Virus record (IMG/VR): IMGVR_UViG_3300034019_000299
Coordinates: 1-27,840 of that record
Strand: one strand, 5' to 3'
DNA: 27,840 bases
From: a virus
Below are positions 12,538 to 20,674 of this stretch, in pieces; position 1 is the first letter of the stretch; the number at the start of each line of letters is the position of its first letter. The notes beneath the pieces were generated by a model. It saw nothing but the letters and a program-made list of their open reading frames with translations, had not been told where the DNA came from and ran no database searches. The translations under genes and the position numbers were made by a program.

Positions 12538-13604
12538 TACGGCCAGCGCGCCTTAGGTTTGCCCTTGCGGATGCCGAGGTGAACAAATCCCTTCGGCGCG
12601 CCGTAGCCGACGCTATAGGGCCAGTTCTTGTCGCACCAGTCCTGGATCGCGTAAATGTCCGCGCCATGCACGAAGAAGTCCACAGCACCCACGCCGGGCG
12701 CGTCGTAAAGATGCTCGCTGCCTGACGCCCCGCCCACCTGCCGGTTGATGGCCGGCGGCCTGAATCCCGACGTGATCACGATCGGCTTACCACCGAACGC
12801 GCCACGCACCCGCTCGAGGAACGCGGCCAGCTCGGCGGCTGTGTCGACCTGGTGCTGGTGGTCGAACCTGCGCGCCTCCTGTTCAAGGGCAAACTCGCCC
12901 AGCCGTATGTGCGGCGTGATGTGCGCTGAGAACGGGCTGGCGGGCGTCAGCTTGGCCGGTTGCCGCTCTTGCTCAGCCACGCCCCACAGGCGGCCCTCGG
13001 CCTCTCTGCGGCGCCGCAGACCGGGCTCGACGTTGGTGCCAGGGTTGCGGTACAGCTGCAGCGCCTCAGGCACCTTGGCCCACTCCTTCGCCTTCAGCCG
13101 CTTGCTCAGGGTTTCAAAGCCCGGCGCAGAGTAGAAGCCACTGCCCAGGTTGTAGGCGAACGAAATCAGCGCGCACTTCTGCTGATCGCTCATCGCCACC
13201 CAGAACGGCACGGTCGCGCGCAGCTTCTCAGCGATGCGATCGACCTCGCTGCGCAGCAGCATGTCGGCTTCGACCCGGTTGATCTTGTCACCCTTCTGCA
13301 CCTTGCGGCCGTCGCTGTAGCGCGTGGTGCCCCAGCCGATAGTCCACGGGTCGCCGCCGCTCAGCGGATCAGGGTAAGCCTCAAGGTGACAGCCCTCAAA
13401 CTGCTGGATCAGCTGCAGCGCTGCGCCCAGGTCAGCCTGCTTGCCGTCTTGACTCCATGTTTGGAACCACGACTGGTCTCTATTGAACAGATCCGGTGCA
13501 ACCTTTAACAGCTCCGCTTCCAATTCAACGATCGCCGCCATCTGATGCGGCAGCCCTTTCCAGTAGCGGAACAGGTCGCTTGGTTTGATCGGTGCTTTAG
13601 CCAC
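12534..13604 (-). CDS. bifunctional endolysin: GH24 lysozyme plus M15 peptidase
   Basis: A 356-residue cell-wall hydrolase starting at GTG 13604, with an 8-nt overlap with the small membrane gene upstream. The GH24 (T4-lysozyme-type) domain spans about 60-210. E70 in FEG, D79 in YPDP and T88 in WTIG match the spacing of T4 Glu11, Asp20 and Thr26. The M15-type zinc peptidase domain spans about 225-356: ITSGFRPP (277-284), H298 in SEHLY, D309 in AVDF and H342 in FVHLG. The zinc ligands are thus H298, D309 and H342, with a longer than usual H-to-D loop. The first 55 residues are of unknown role. It would cut both glycan and peptide parts of peptidoglycan. From memory the M15 part is close to cyanobacterial M15A proteins. 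Confidence 0.9.
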   Translation of the reverse strand: MAKAPIKPSDLFRYWKGLPHQMAAIVELEAELLKVAPDLFNRDQSWFQTWSQDGKQADLGAALQLIQQFEGCHLEAYPDPLSGGDPWTIGWGTTRYSDGRKVQKGDKINRVEADMLLRSEVDRIAEKLRATVPFWVAMSDQQKCALISFAYNLGSGFYSAPGFETLSKRLKAKEWAKVPEALQLYRNPGTNVEPGLRRRREAEGRLWGVAEQERQPAKLTPASPFSAHITPHIRLGEFALEQEARRFDHQHQVDTAAELAAFLERVRGAFGGKPIVITSGFRPPAINRQVGGASGSEHLYDAPGVGAVDFFVHGADIYAIQDWCDKNWPYSVGYGAPKGFVHLGIRKGKPKARWPY

Positions 13605-13737
13605 GCTTGGGGAACATCAGGCGTAGTGCCTGCAGCAGCAGCTGGATCCAGCTATTGGACTTGAGCGGGGTCAGCGCGATGATCTCGCTACCAGCGGCGA
13701 GGATGATGGCGATGACGGCGACGGTTTGCGCGTCCAT
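13597..13737 (-). CDS. 46-residue membrane protein, candidate holin
   Basis: Starts at ATG 13737. The single hydrophobic segment TVAVIAIILAAGSEIIALTP (about 5-24) is followed by a short amphipathic helix (WIQLLLQALRLMF) and a basic end PKRG. It stops just inside the endolysin gene. Position directly before the endolysin and the membrane-then-basic-tail layout suggest a small holin or holin accessory. The protein is short for a holin and no family is certain. Similar 'ILAAxSEIIxLxxLKSNSxxQL' proteins are recalled from cyanophages. Confidence 0.6.
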   Translation of the reverse strand: MDAQTVAVIAIILAAGSEIIALTPLKSNSWIQLLLQALRLMFPKRG

Positions 13738-13739
13738 GG

Positions 13740-13988
13740 TCAGCGGTGGGGGCGTGCTTCAAGGGTAGCCACGCGCTGCTCGACGCCATTCAGCCGCTTG
13801 AAGGTTTCCTGTCGATCCGCGCGGATGTCACCGTGGAGCACCTCGAGTTGGGTGGCGATGTGCTCGACGGCAGCGGTGAGCCTGATCACTGCATCACGCG
13901 CTTCATCGTTGCGCTTGCTGAAGCCCATCGCGCCCATCGCAGCCACGCTGATGGATGCCCCAGCAACAGCAGCGATCAGCTCGATCAT
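13740..13988 (-). CDS. membrane-anchored coiled-coil protein of the lysis cassette
   Basis: An 82-residue protein with an N-terminal membrane segment (LIAAVAGASISVAAMGAMGF, about 4-23). A long coiled coil follows: residues 30-78 with AVIRLTAAVEHIATQLEVLH and RLNGVEQRVATLEAR. This plan is seen in phage lysis regions as a holin accessory or a spanin-like i-protein. The lack of a partner outer-membrane lipoprotein argues against a full spanin pair. It ends 2 nt before the start of the 46-residue membrane protein, so the two are surely co-expressed. Confidence 0.65.
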   Translation of the reverse strand: MIELIAAVAGASISVAAMGAMGFSKRNDEARDAVIRLTAAVEHIATQLEVLHGDIRADRQETFKRLNGVEQRVATLEARPHR

Positions 13989-13997
13989 GCACCTAGG

Positions 13998-14135
13998 TTA
14001 GCGCCCCTGCCCGCGGCGAGGTTTCTTGCCGCGGCGGCGGGGCCGGCTGTTCTGGCCGTGGCCGATGCTGGTGGTCTTGGGTGGCCCGGGTTGGTGGTCA
14101 ATCCGGGCGGCGCCAGTCTTGGCTTTGACGGCCAT
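13998..14135 (-). CDS. 45-residue strongly basic protein
   Basis: Starts at ATG 14135, sharing one base with the stop of the upstream gene (TGATG). Reads MAVKAKTGAARIDHQPGPPK, then TTSIGHGQNS and a tail RPRRRGKKPRRGQGR. It has many Lys/Arg and almost no acidic residues. From memory similar small 'K(T/A)G..RI.H.PG.PK..' proteins ending in RGQG(K/R) occur in T4-like cyanophages. A role in nucleic-acid binding or capsid/tail association is possible but unproven. Confidence 0.65.
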   Translation of the reverse strand: MAVKAKTGAARIDHQPGPPKTTSIGHGQNSRPRRRGKKPRRGQGR

Positions 14136-14587
14136 CAGGGTTCATCAGGCCATTGCACATCCCATGGGAAACCCGCTTGAGTGGTTACATCCCGCAGGGC
14201 TTGGCGGTAAGCTGCCCAGACCTGATGATCGACAGGAGCATCGGGCAGCTGCGTCCAGTCGCAGTCGGCCAGACGCTTGTTGCGGTCGGATCGGACATCA
14301 GCAGCCTTGGCGTTCGTGCGTTCAGTAATTTGTTCGGGCGTGGCGTCAGTGACTTGCCAAGTTTGCAGCCATTCACCATCGACCAGCATCGGGTTCAGCT
14401 GGTTGAGGTTTTGATTGGCTGGATTGTAGGTCGGCGGTGATTGCTCAACCACTGGGAACACATTCCAATCTGTCAGCACCGCATCCGATGGATTGCGAGG
14501 GAAGCTGGTATTGGGATTGTCGCGTCTCAGAGCGCCGATTGAGTAGGGGAAAATCTCGACGGTCTGATTGGGGGCGAGGACGTACAT
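14135..14587 (-). CDS. tail-fibre assembly-like protein (Phage_tail_APC type)
   Basis: A 150-residue protein. The C-terminal part is the marker: RSDRNKRLADCDWTQLPDA, then VWAAYRQALRDV and AGFPWDVQWP. This matches the 'RN..L..(C/S)DWTQLPDAP...WA.YRQ.LRD' signature of phage tail assembly chaperone (APC) proteins found after tail-fibre genes. The N-terminal part (MYVLAPNQTVEIFPYSIGAL) resembles the small N-terminal domain of the same family. The location just after three fibre-type genes supports a role in fibre folding or attachment. Confidence 0.75.
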   Translation of the reverse strand: MYVLAPNQTVEIFPYSIGALRRDNPNTSFPRNPSDAVLTDWNVFPVVEQSPPTYNPANQNLNQLNPMLVDGEWLQTWQVTDATPEQITERTNAKAADVRSDRNKRLADCDWTQLPDAPVDHQVWAAYRQALRDVTTQAGFPWDVQWPDEP

Positions 14588-14613
14588 GGTTTTAGCTCGG
14601 ATTAAGGTGAATC

Positions 14614-15636
14614 CTATGCAAATGCTGCATAAATATATGTTGCAGCATTTTCATTTAAGCCGGTATCAGTGTTCTTAATTTGAAAACCATCTGATTGAAA
14701 ATCAATATCCTCTCCGGCTGTATCCTCAGCTGCACTTGAGTTTGCCTTAAGTTTGTCGGTGCGTGGGTTTGAGATAGATCGTATTGCATCATACATAAAC
14801 CAATCGCCCGTCCTGCTGGATGCTTTAATCATCACAAAATAAGGCTCAAACCCTAGGCCAGAAATGACGGGCCCCGTTGCACTTCCATTGCCGGTGTAGC
14901 TGCCAAAACTAGAGTACCCGACTACTGGGGCGAAGGCGTACACAACAAACGTGCCACCATTTGCATTGATTTGCGAGTCTGAACCGATTGAAAATACTGT
15001 CGATGTTGGGTTAGTGCTGTTCCAAAAACTGGTACCAACTGTTGCCGCTGATGTTTCGTTTAACTGCAGTCTAGTAAGATCACCGAGCGTTCTATGGTAA
15101 ACGTACCAAGCACCACTAGAATCTCTACGTTTTGCAATAAGGATGTCAGGGGCAACACCTAAGCCATGACCAACCGTGCAATTTGTAGCTGTGCCCGTAT
15201 ATGTCACCACGCTGAACCCCGCCGTGGCGTTGGCACGAACACTGACCGTAGAAGTGATGGAGCCTTGTGTGTTCGTGACGGTGGAGCTTCCGGCGTCCCA
15301 GGCCCAAGCGACAAAGGTGCTGCTGCTTTGGTTATAGGCAGTGCTGCTGCCAAGAGTAAAGCCGTCGGAATTAAAAGCAGTCAGACCAGTTGAGTCGGTT
15401 CCCTCTGCATTTGTCAAATCAGAGTAAAGAACCTTTGTGGCTGTTCTGATTTTGTCAAGTATTCGATGACTTTCCGCAAAGCTGCGACTTTTAATCCACA
15501 CCAAGTCCGGGCTAAAACCTAACCCCGAAATCGTCTGCGTGCTGCCATTGCCCGTATACAGCTTCACGTCAAAAAAATCGCGCGGATTCACTACGCTGCG
15601 TCCAGCAACAGCTCGTAAACCATGTGGAATCCTCAT
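14614..15636 (-). CDS. tail fibre / receptor-binding protein with three internal repeats
   Basis: A 340-residue protein from ATG 15636 in an ATGA overlap with the upstream fibre gene. It is made of three related units, at about 23-113, 141-236 and 244-338. Each opens with an (F/Y)...YTGxG strand, then GLGF(S/E)P and (V/I)(W/M)IK, and ends near a conserved aromatic strand (TFVAWAW, TFVVYAF, TYIYAAFA). These repeats are the hallmark of the phage 'YTGNG...GLGF.PD.V.IK' receptor-binding/tail domain family. Base composition is AT-richer than the neighbouring structural genes, common for host-range determinants that exchange often. It is the most distal fibre gene and the likely host-recognition protein. 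Confidence 0.78.
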   Translation of the reverse strand: MRIPHGLRAVAGRSVVNPRDFFDVKLYTGNGSTQTISGLGFSPDLVWIKSRSFAESHRILDKIRTATKVLYSDLTNAEGTDSTGLTAFNSDGFTLGSSTAYNQSSSTFVAWAWDAGSSTVTNTQGSITSTVSVRANATAGFSVVTYTGTATNCTVGHGLGVAPDILIAKRRDSSGAWYVYHRTLGDLTRLQLNETSAATVGTSFWNSTNPTSTVFSIGSDSQINANGGTFVVYAFAPVVGYSSFGSYTGNGSATGPVISGLGFEPYFVMIKASSRTGDWFMYDAIRSISNPRTDKLKANSSAAEDTAGEDIDFQSDGFQIKNTDTGLNENAATYIYAAFA

Positions 15637-16232
15637 GCCACACCTCCCACCAATGCGCCATAAATGGTACTGCTGACCTTCCAAAACTGAATAACGGTGT
15701 ATCCGCTGGTTTCAAGCGTTGGTGCGCTTCCACCAACCCATGTGACGCCACCGCTCCCCCAGGTAGCATCGGTCCAAGTCAACGTATAAGCCGTGCCATC
15801 ATTTACCATCAACGTCACCGCTTCGCCCGCAGCGAAGTTGGTTGCTTTGGGGGTGCGGTTGGCACCAAGCGTGATGAGCTGCACACTGCCGTTGCCGGGG
15901 TCAACCTCAAACGCAGCGCCATCGGTGATGGTGTATACGTCCTCAACGATCGTACCGATGATGGCAGGATCGGTCAGCGTCTGCACCGCTGTGAACGTCT
16001 GTGCCACGTCTGTCTTGGCCGTGTCGGCGTCGTAGCCCTGCACGCTGACGCCGATGTCTGCGGAGTCAAGGAACGCCAGCTCAGTGAGCGCACCGCCCTC
16101 GATGACGTAGACCTTGTTCTGATCCGTGGCGTAGCAGATCTCGCCTTCCAGCAGGTCAGCGATGCTGCTGTTCAGGTTGCTGTAAGTGCCGCGGGCGATG
16201 CGGACCGGCGTGCGCGTTGCAGGTGTTGGCAT
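15633..16232 (-). CDS. tail fibre/appendage protein with an Mtd-N-like start
   Basis: A 199-residue protein. The N-terminal 50 residues (RIARGTYSNLNSSIADLLEG, then EICYATDQNKVYVIEGG) form the short attachment module seen at the head of many phage tropism and fibre proteins ('L..GEI...TD..K..V.DG'). The rest is beta-rich, with QTLTDPAIIGTIVED and a C-terminal sandwich containing GEAVTLMVNDGTAYTLTWTD. That latter pattern is typical of small fibre or spike heads. It starts with a 1-nt TAATG overlap and ends in an ATGA overlap, so it belongs to the fibre operon. Confidence 0.72.
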   Translation of the reverse strand: MPTPATRTPVRIARGTYSNLNSSIADLLEGEICYATDQNKVYVIEGGALTELAFLDSADIGVSVQGYDADTAKTDVAQTFTAVQTLTDPAIIGTIVEDVYTITDGAAFEVDPGNGSVQLITLGANRTPKATNFAAGEAVTLMVNDGTAYTLTWTDATWGSGGVTWVGGSAPTLETSGYTVIQFWKVSSTIYGALVGGVA

Positions 16233-17614
16233 TAGGTGAAGTCTCCGCCGTCAAAGGTCGCCGCCGTGGATACTGTTGACGATCCATTGGCGAAGTTTCC
16301 ACCATCTACGATAATCGCGCCAGTGTCCGAAGCCCAGCTCAATGTGCCGCTGCCGTTGGTGCTGAGCAGCTGACCGCTGGTGCCATCGGCAGCAGGCAGT
16401 GTCCATGTGACATTTGCCGCGATCGTGGCCGCCCCTTGAAATGCAACCCAGTTGCCGCCGTGGCCTGTCGCCTCACCGAACCGCAGATCAGACTGATTGT
16501 CGAGCAGCACATCACCAGTGATGGTGCCGCCAGCCTTGGGCAGCGCAGCATTAGCTAGGTCGTAGGCGCTCTTAACCGCGTTCGGCGTGGCCGCCTTGGT
16601 GGTGCTGGTGCTGCTGGTTGAGTCCTCAAGCTGAACGGCGCCCTTCTGGGCTGTAGTGCCGTCTTGGATGCTGATGTCCGGCGTTGTGCCACCGCTGCTG
16701 GCCAATGGGCTGCTGGCGGTGACGGCTGTGACCGTGCCACCGGTGCCGGCGATCGAGATGCTGCCGTTGCCGTTTGTGATCGTGATGCCGGTGCCGGCTG
16801 TCAGCGTGGCCTTTGTCAGCGTGTTGCCGGTGCTGTTGCCGATTAGCAGCTGGCCGTCGGTGTAGGTGGTCTGACCGGTGCCGCCGTAGCCGGTGCCGAT
16901 TGTGCTGCCCTGCCATGTGCCAGTGCCGATGGTGCCGACGCTGGTCAGGCTGCTGCCGGTGACGCCGCTGCCAAGGCTGGTGGCATCGAGCACCTTGGCG
17001 CCAGCAATGCGGTATTCCTTGGTGCTGGCGATGTTGACGTGCTCGCTGAATGTCCACGCATCAGTGGCGTCAACCCAGTTGATTGTCTTGTCGGTGCTGC
17101 CCTTGAGCGTGATGCCGCCACCGTCGGCGGTTACATCGGTCGGCGTTGTGACCTGACCAATGACGACGTTCTTGTCTTCAACGATCAGGTGCTGCGTGTC
17201 GATCGTGGTCGTGGTGCCGTTGACCGTCAGGTCGCCCTGAATCGTGACGCCGTTGTCGAACGTCGCCGCACCGGTTACGTCAAGCGTGCCGGGGACATCA
17301 ATGTTGCTGGCCCACTCGACACCGGTCCCGGCTGCATCGGTCTGCAGCAGCTGCCGGGGTGTGCCATCAGCCAGCTTGCTGACGGCGATCTCGGCGTTGC
17401 TGGCGATGTCAGCATTGACCAGCGGATAAGCGCTGATCGACAGGCCGGGGATGTACCCAAGGCTGGCCCATGCCGTTGTGCCATCGCCAACCTTCCACTT
17501 GTTGGTGTCTGACTCAATGCCGATCTCACCGGCCAGCAGCGTCGGGTTAACTGATGTCCAGTTGGCGGCGGTGTCGCGGCGTTGCTTCTGAAACGCCAGC
17601 AGCGTTGTGGTCAT
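16232..17614 (-). CDS. long tail fibre protein
   Basis: A 460-residue protein with an N-terminal attachment module (residues about 8-55: FQKQRRDTAANWTSVNPTLL, then GEIGIESDTNKWKVGDGTTA). A long repetitive shaft rich in Thr, Gly and Ser follows: VTIQGDLTVNGTTTTIDTQH; GTGYGGTGQTTYTDGQLLIG. A KAATPNAVKSAYDLANAALP segment (about 345-365) is the classic phage fibre repeat. The end is a small C-terminal domain with DGGNF-type turns. The shaft composition and repeated short motifs imply a trimeric beta-fibre. It shares its N-terminal module with the next fibre gene. Confidence 0.83.
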   Translation of the reverse strand: MTTTLLAFQKQRRDTAANWTSVNPTLLAGEIGIESDTNKWKVGDGTTAWASLGYIPGLSISAYPLVNADIASNAEIAVSKLADGTPRQLLQTDAAGTGVEWASNIDVPGTLDVTGAATFDNGVTIQGDLTVNGTTTTIDTQHLIVEDKNVVIGQVTTPTDVTADGGGITLKGSTDKTINWVDATDAWTFSEHVNIASTKEYRIAGAKVLDATSLGSGVTGSSLTSVGTIGTGTWQGSTIGTGYGGTGQTTYTDGQLLIGNSTGNTLTKATLTAGTGITITNGNGSISIAGTGGTVTAVTASSPLASSGGTTPDISIQDGTTAQKGAVQLEDSTSSTSTTKAATPNAVKSAYDLANAALPKAGGTITGDVLLDNQSDLRFGEATGHGGNWVAFQGAATIAANVTWTLPAADGTSGQLLSTNGSGTLSWASDTGAIIVDGGNFANGSSTVSTAATFDGGDFT

Positions 17615-18117
17615 GCGGCACCTCCTGCCTCGATGATAAGCGACCTGGCCGGGGCGGCCGCAGCCGTCAATGCGTCGACGATGTAAAGCCGCGCCGGGGT
17701 AACAGGATCAGCGACGCTGCCGTCGAACACAAGATCGCCAAGATCGACCGGCTCGGTGATCAGTTCAACCTCGACGTTGTATCGGCCGCATGACGCATGA
17801 CTGACGAGCATCGGTGATGCATAGCGCCAGGTGTAATCACTGACCAATGGCACCGGCGGCGTGGCCAGCCCAGACCACACCTCGCCCGACAGAAAGAACC
17901 GATCGAAACTGCCCTGCACGGCGATGTAGTGCTGCGTCAGCAGGTTCAGGTCCGCCTCTTGCAGGTTGGTGAACGTCAAGTTCAGCGCTTGCCCGATGCG
18001 GCGGTTGCCGCGCCTGAAGCTGGCATCAACGCCGCTGAGTGACTGCATCCGCGACTGCGGCAAATCACCCGGCACATAAAGGCGAGTCGATGGCACCAGC
18101 GACGGGAACAGATTCAT
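17611..18117 (-). CDS. minor tail protein, paralogue A
   Basis: A 168-residue protein, homologous along 120 residues to the gene just upstream (18114-18488). Shared features include P-A/S-T-R near the N-terminus, a (D/N)G-V-S/D-A-x-(F/V)-R segment, the helix LNLLTQHYIAVQGSF with conserved HYI...G, and WSG(L/F)(A/T)TPP followed by a W-R-Y-A turn. The extra C-terminal 45 residues (VDLGDLVFDGSVADPVTPAR...) are unique. Its place after the tip protein J-like gene suggests a distal tail or fibre-adaptor component. Function is inferred from position. Confidence 0.65.
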   Translation of the reverse strand: MNLFPSLVPSTRLYVPGDLPQSRMQSLSGVDASFRRGNRRIGQALNLTFTNLQEADLNLLTQHYIAVQGSFDRFFLSGEVWSGLATPPVPLVSDYTWRYASPMLVSHASCGRYNVEVELITEPVDLGDLVFDGSVADPVTPARLYIVDALTAAAAPARSLIIEAGGAA

Positions 18118-18488
18118 GGTGCCAACAGCACGGACACGAGCTGCACACCCACATTGTAGGAAAGTGGTGCAGCCTGCTCAACGTCCACTTGATCGGCGTA
18201 ACGCCATTCATACTCAACGCCGATTGGCGGTGTGGTGAATCCTGACCAGATGATGGCCGGCAGATCAAAGGACAGCATGGTGCCCTCTTGCCCGATGTAG
18301 TGATTGAGGATCTGATACATCTGCGACTCGCTCAGGTAAAGCCATCGAAGGCTGAGCACCTGCGCCACGCGATCGGTGCCCTGTAGGAACCTGACACCCA
18401 CGCCACTGACGCCATCATGATTCAGCTGCGGATAATCACCGAAGCTGATCTGGCGGGTTGCTGGTTCAATGGCGGGGAATGTGGTCAT
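18114..18488 (-). CDS. minor tail protein, paralogue B
   Basis: A 124-residue protein starting in an ATGA overlap with the J-like gene. It reads MTTFPAIEPATRQISFGDYP, then GVRFLQGTDRVAQVLSLRWL and YLSESQMYQILNHYIGQEGT, then WSGFTTPPIGVEYEWRYADQ. The same blocks recur in paralogue A, so the pair arose by tandem duplication. Both are probably small beta-rich tail proteins that sit between the tip and the fibres. Confidence 0.65.
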   Translation of the reverse strand: MTTFPAIEPATRQISFGDYPQLNHDGVSGVGVRFLQGTDRVAQVLSLRWLYLSESQMYQILNHYIGQEGTMLSFDLPAIIWSGFTTPPIGVEYEWRYADQVDVEQAAPLSYNVGVQLVSVLLAP

Positions 18489-20674
18489 GACAACACCCGG
18501 AACGATCCATTCAACACTTCATCACTGATCACTGCAATGTCGCTGTTGTCGACGGGGAAGTGCTCAGCGTTGATCTCGCTGGTGCCATCGCTGACGTAGC
18601 TGATGCTGGTGATCTGATACCACTCAACCTCTGCGCGGTTGTCGCCTTTGCTGCTGATCCGTTGCCGCTCGAGCTTGATCACGTCGGTCGGCTTTAGGTC
18701 CGTCACAACCAGCGAAGTCTGGAAGCTGACTGTATGGGTTGAATGCTTGCGCCGGGCAAGTTCATACTTGCCGTACATGGCGGCGTGATTAGGGTCGCAG
18801 CAGAAGTCTGTTAGGTCAAACTGTTGCACCGGTGCGTCGCGTGATGTGGTTGTGTATGCCACCTGCACGGTGCGCTGAATCCCGACCTGGCTTGGGTTGC
18901 TTTCGCGCCAAAGCATCACGGCGATGAAGTCCTGCCGATCCGCGACGGGCTTGTATGCCTTGCCGAAACTGCCCGGCAGAATGTTCGATTCATCGAACGT
19001 CTCGGCAGGTGTCAGCGCTGTCACGTCAATCTGATCGCTGTTGTTCAACGGCAGGATCGGTTCGAAGCGATACTGGCCACCAACAGACAGGAAGGACAGC
19101 AGGAAGAACGGCGCAATGGCTGACGCGAACTCGATCAGATTGACTGACTCATCGAGGATGCCGTTGTAGTGCAGGTTGTATTCATCGCAGAATGCAGCGA
19201 TGTCGGTCATGTTGCCGGTGTAGATCGGCGCAGCGATCGCTGCGGTTGCAGCGCCGGCAGCGCGCTTGTAGATCGTGAACAGGTACATCACTAGATCAAT
19301 GACCTGATTGCTGGCGCCAGTTGGGTAGACGCCGCCTACCAGGCCGCCGCTGTAGAGATCGACCTCGACGCCTTCGTCGTAGAAGATGAACAGCTGCTTT
19401 GTCGTGGTCGGGAAAGATCCCTCGCTAGGCGGGTCGTAGATGTCGCCGTCAACGCGTAAGAATGTGATGTCCGCATAGGCTGAGTTATCAGCGGTTGGCG
19501 TGATAGCAGGGTCAGCGTATGGGGTCTGAATGATCTCGTATTGAGTGCCTATCAGGGTGCCGGTGCTGGCCGGCAGTGATGGGTTGTATTGAGTATTGAC
19601 TGTTGCAACTGTGCTTTGAAAGATTGGCCGTGCTCCTGCTGGTATGCCAAGCGCCGCGCCAATGCCGCTAGCACCAAGTTCAATGTATCCAAACAATGCA
19701 ATGCCATCAAGAATTGTTCCGACCGTTCGTCCGCCACCGGTTGATGAGTTGTAATTCTCCAGAAAAATAAGACCTGGAGAATAGCCAGTAAAAGCAAGCC
19801 ATGCAGCAGTGACATCAGCGCCGCTATCTGAATTGAATACCTGAATGTCTGCGGCGGTGTAACTGAAGACGGTGTTGCTTGTGTCCCCTGTGCCTCTTGT
19901 GATGATTCGGAACCCTGAATAGACGCCCGAATCAATAGCGTTGGAATCAGTGCGAACGAACCCTACCTCTGCCTTAAACAGCTGCTGTAGATAAGAAAAT
20001 GTTTCAATCCCGCAATACAGCGTGCTGCCACCGATTGGGCACACATCAGGAGCCGATGCAAGCGTGGCCGCGCTGGCGTAGTCATGCGCCAGGGTGATCG
20101 TTTGATCTGGCAGGAACGCCACGTTGCGCAGGCCGACAAAGGTCCGATGCTTTTCAGGGCTGGCGACAATCTCGCCCTGGCTGATTGTGTAGAGGAAACT
20201 GCCGACGAACTGTTCAGTTCCAGCCTTGACCATGGGCGGCTGTAGCCACACGCCACCGACATCGCTTACCCGTTTGCCGAATACAATCGGAATCGTTTCG
20301 CCTGGCGTTGCGATCCGCTGCGCTTTGTCTAGGTCAGATGATGGTTTTTTGCTGGTGAGCAATGAATCATCGAGCTTTGACCCAGCACGCGCTGGCCGCG
20401 CCTTGGGCTGCGGCGGCGCCTGAAATGTGGTGATGCCTTCAGGCGCCAGCGTGGCCGGCATCGGCGCTGGTGGCGGCGGCAGGGGTGCAACCGGAGGAGA
20501 TGGGGCTGGCGCCAGCAGTGCTTCTTTCTGCTTTTGCGTCTCGGCCAGATTGCGCCTGATCTGACCCCAGACCTGTTCATCCTGCCACTTAGAAATCTGC
20601 GCCTGATGATCGGCTAGGGCTTTGAAGTAGCCCGGTTCATTCCATTGAATGTGCCTGATGATCTCTTCGCTCAT
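18485..20674 (-). CDS. tail tip / host-specificity protein (J-like, Phage-tail_3 region)
   Basis: A 729-residue protein, the largest tail-tip component in the window. Its N-terminal 50 residues are helical and charged. A Pro/Ala-rich linker follows (about 54-95, with PPPPAPMPATLAPEG). The core then begins with IATPGETIPIVFGKRVSDVG, the recurring start of J-like hub domains ('PG..IPIVYG...V.GVW'). Near the C-terminus, FDLTDFCCDPNHAAMYGKYE and ARRKHSTHTVSFQTSL match the Phage-tail_3 region that packs against the tail tube. The DNA from about 19,560 to 19,990 is AT-richer than the rest and may be an exchanged internal domain. Confidence 0.8.
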   Translation of the reverse strand: MSEEIIRHIQWNEPGYFKALADHQAQISKWQDEQVWGQIRRNLAETQKQKEALLAPAPSPPVAPLPPPPAPMPATLAPEGITTFQAPPQPKARPARAGSKLDDSLLTSKKPSSDLDKAQRIATPGETIPIVFGKRVSDVGGVWLQPPMVKAGTEQFVGSFLYTISQGEIVASPEKHRTFVGLRNVAFLPDQTITLAHDYASAATLASAPDVCPIGGSTLYCGIETFSYLQQLFKAEVGFVRTDSNAIDSGVYSGFRIITRGTGDTSNTVFSYTAADIQVFNSDSGADVTAAWLAFTGYSPGLIFLENYNSSTGGGRTVGTILDGIALFGYIELGASGIGAALGIPAGARPIFQSTVATVNTQYNPSLPASTGTLIGTQYEIIQTPYADPAITPTADNSAYADITFLRVDGDIYDPPSEGSFPTTTKQLFIFYDEGVEVDLYSGGLVGGVYPTGASNQVIDLVMYLFTIYKRAAGAATAAIAAPIYTGNMTDIAAFCDEYNLHYNGILDESVNLIEFASAIAPFFLLSFLSVGGQYRFEPILPLNNSDQIDVTALTPAETFDESNILPGSFGKAYKPVADRQDFIAVMLWRESNPSQVGIQRTVQVAYTTTSRDAPVQQFDLTDFCCDPNHAAMYGKYELARRKHSTHTVSFQTSLVVTDLKPTDVIKLERQRISSKGDNRAEVEWYQITSISYVSDGTSEINAEHFPVDNSDIAVISDEVLNGSFRVLS

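Noticed and set aside
12960-13508. A 182-codon plus-strand frame opposite the endolysin
   Set aside because: Endolysin catalytic residues are on the minus strand; this frame is a Leu/Ala/Arg-rich shadow.
15624-16235. A 203-codon plus-strand frame opposite a fibre gene
   Set aside because: Nearly coextensive with the minus fibre gene, which has the attachment module. The plus frame shows no domain.
16600-17250. Dense short GTGCCG-type repeats suggesting a tandem repeat array
   Set aside because: They come from repeated Gly/Thr codons in a fibre shaft; no fixed unit length or CRISPR-like spacing is present.
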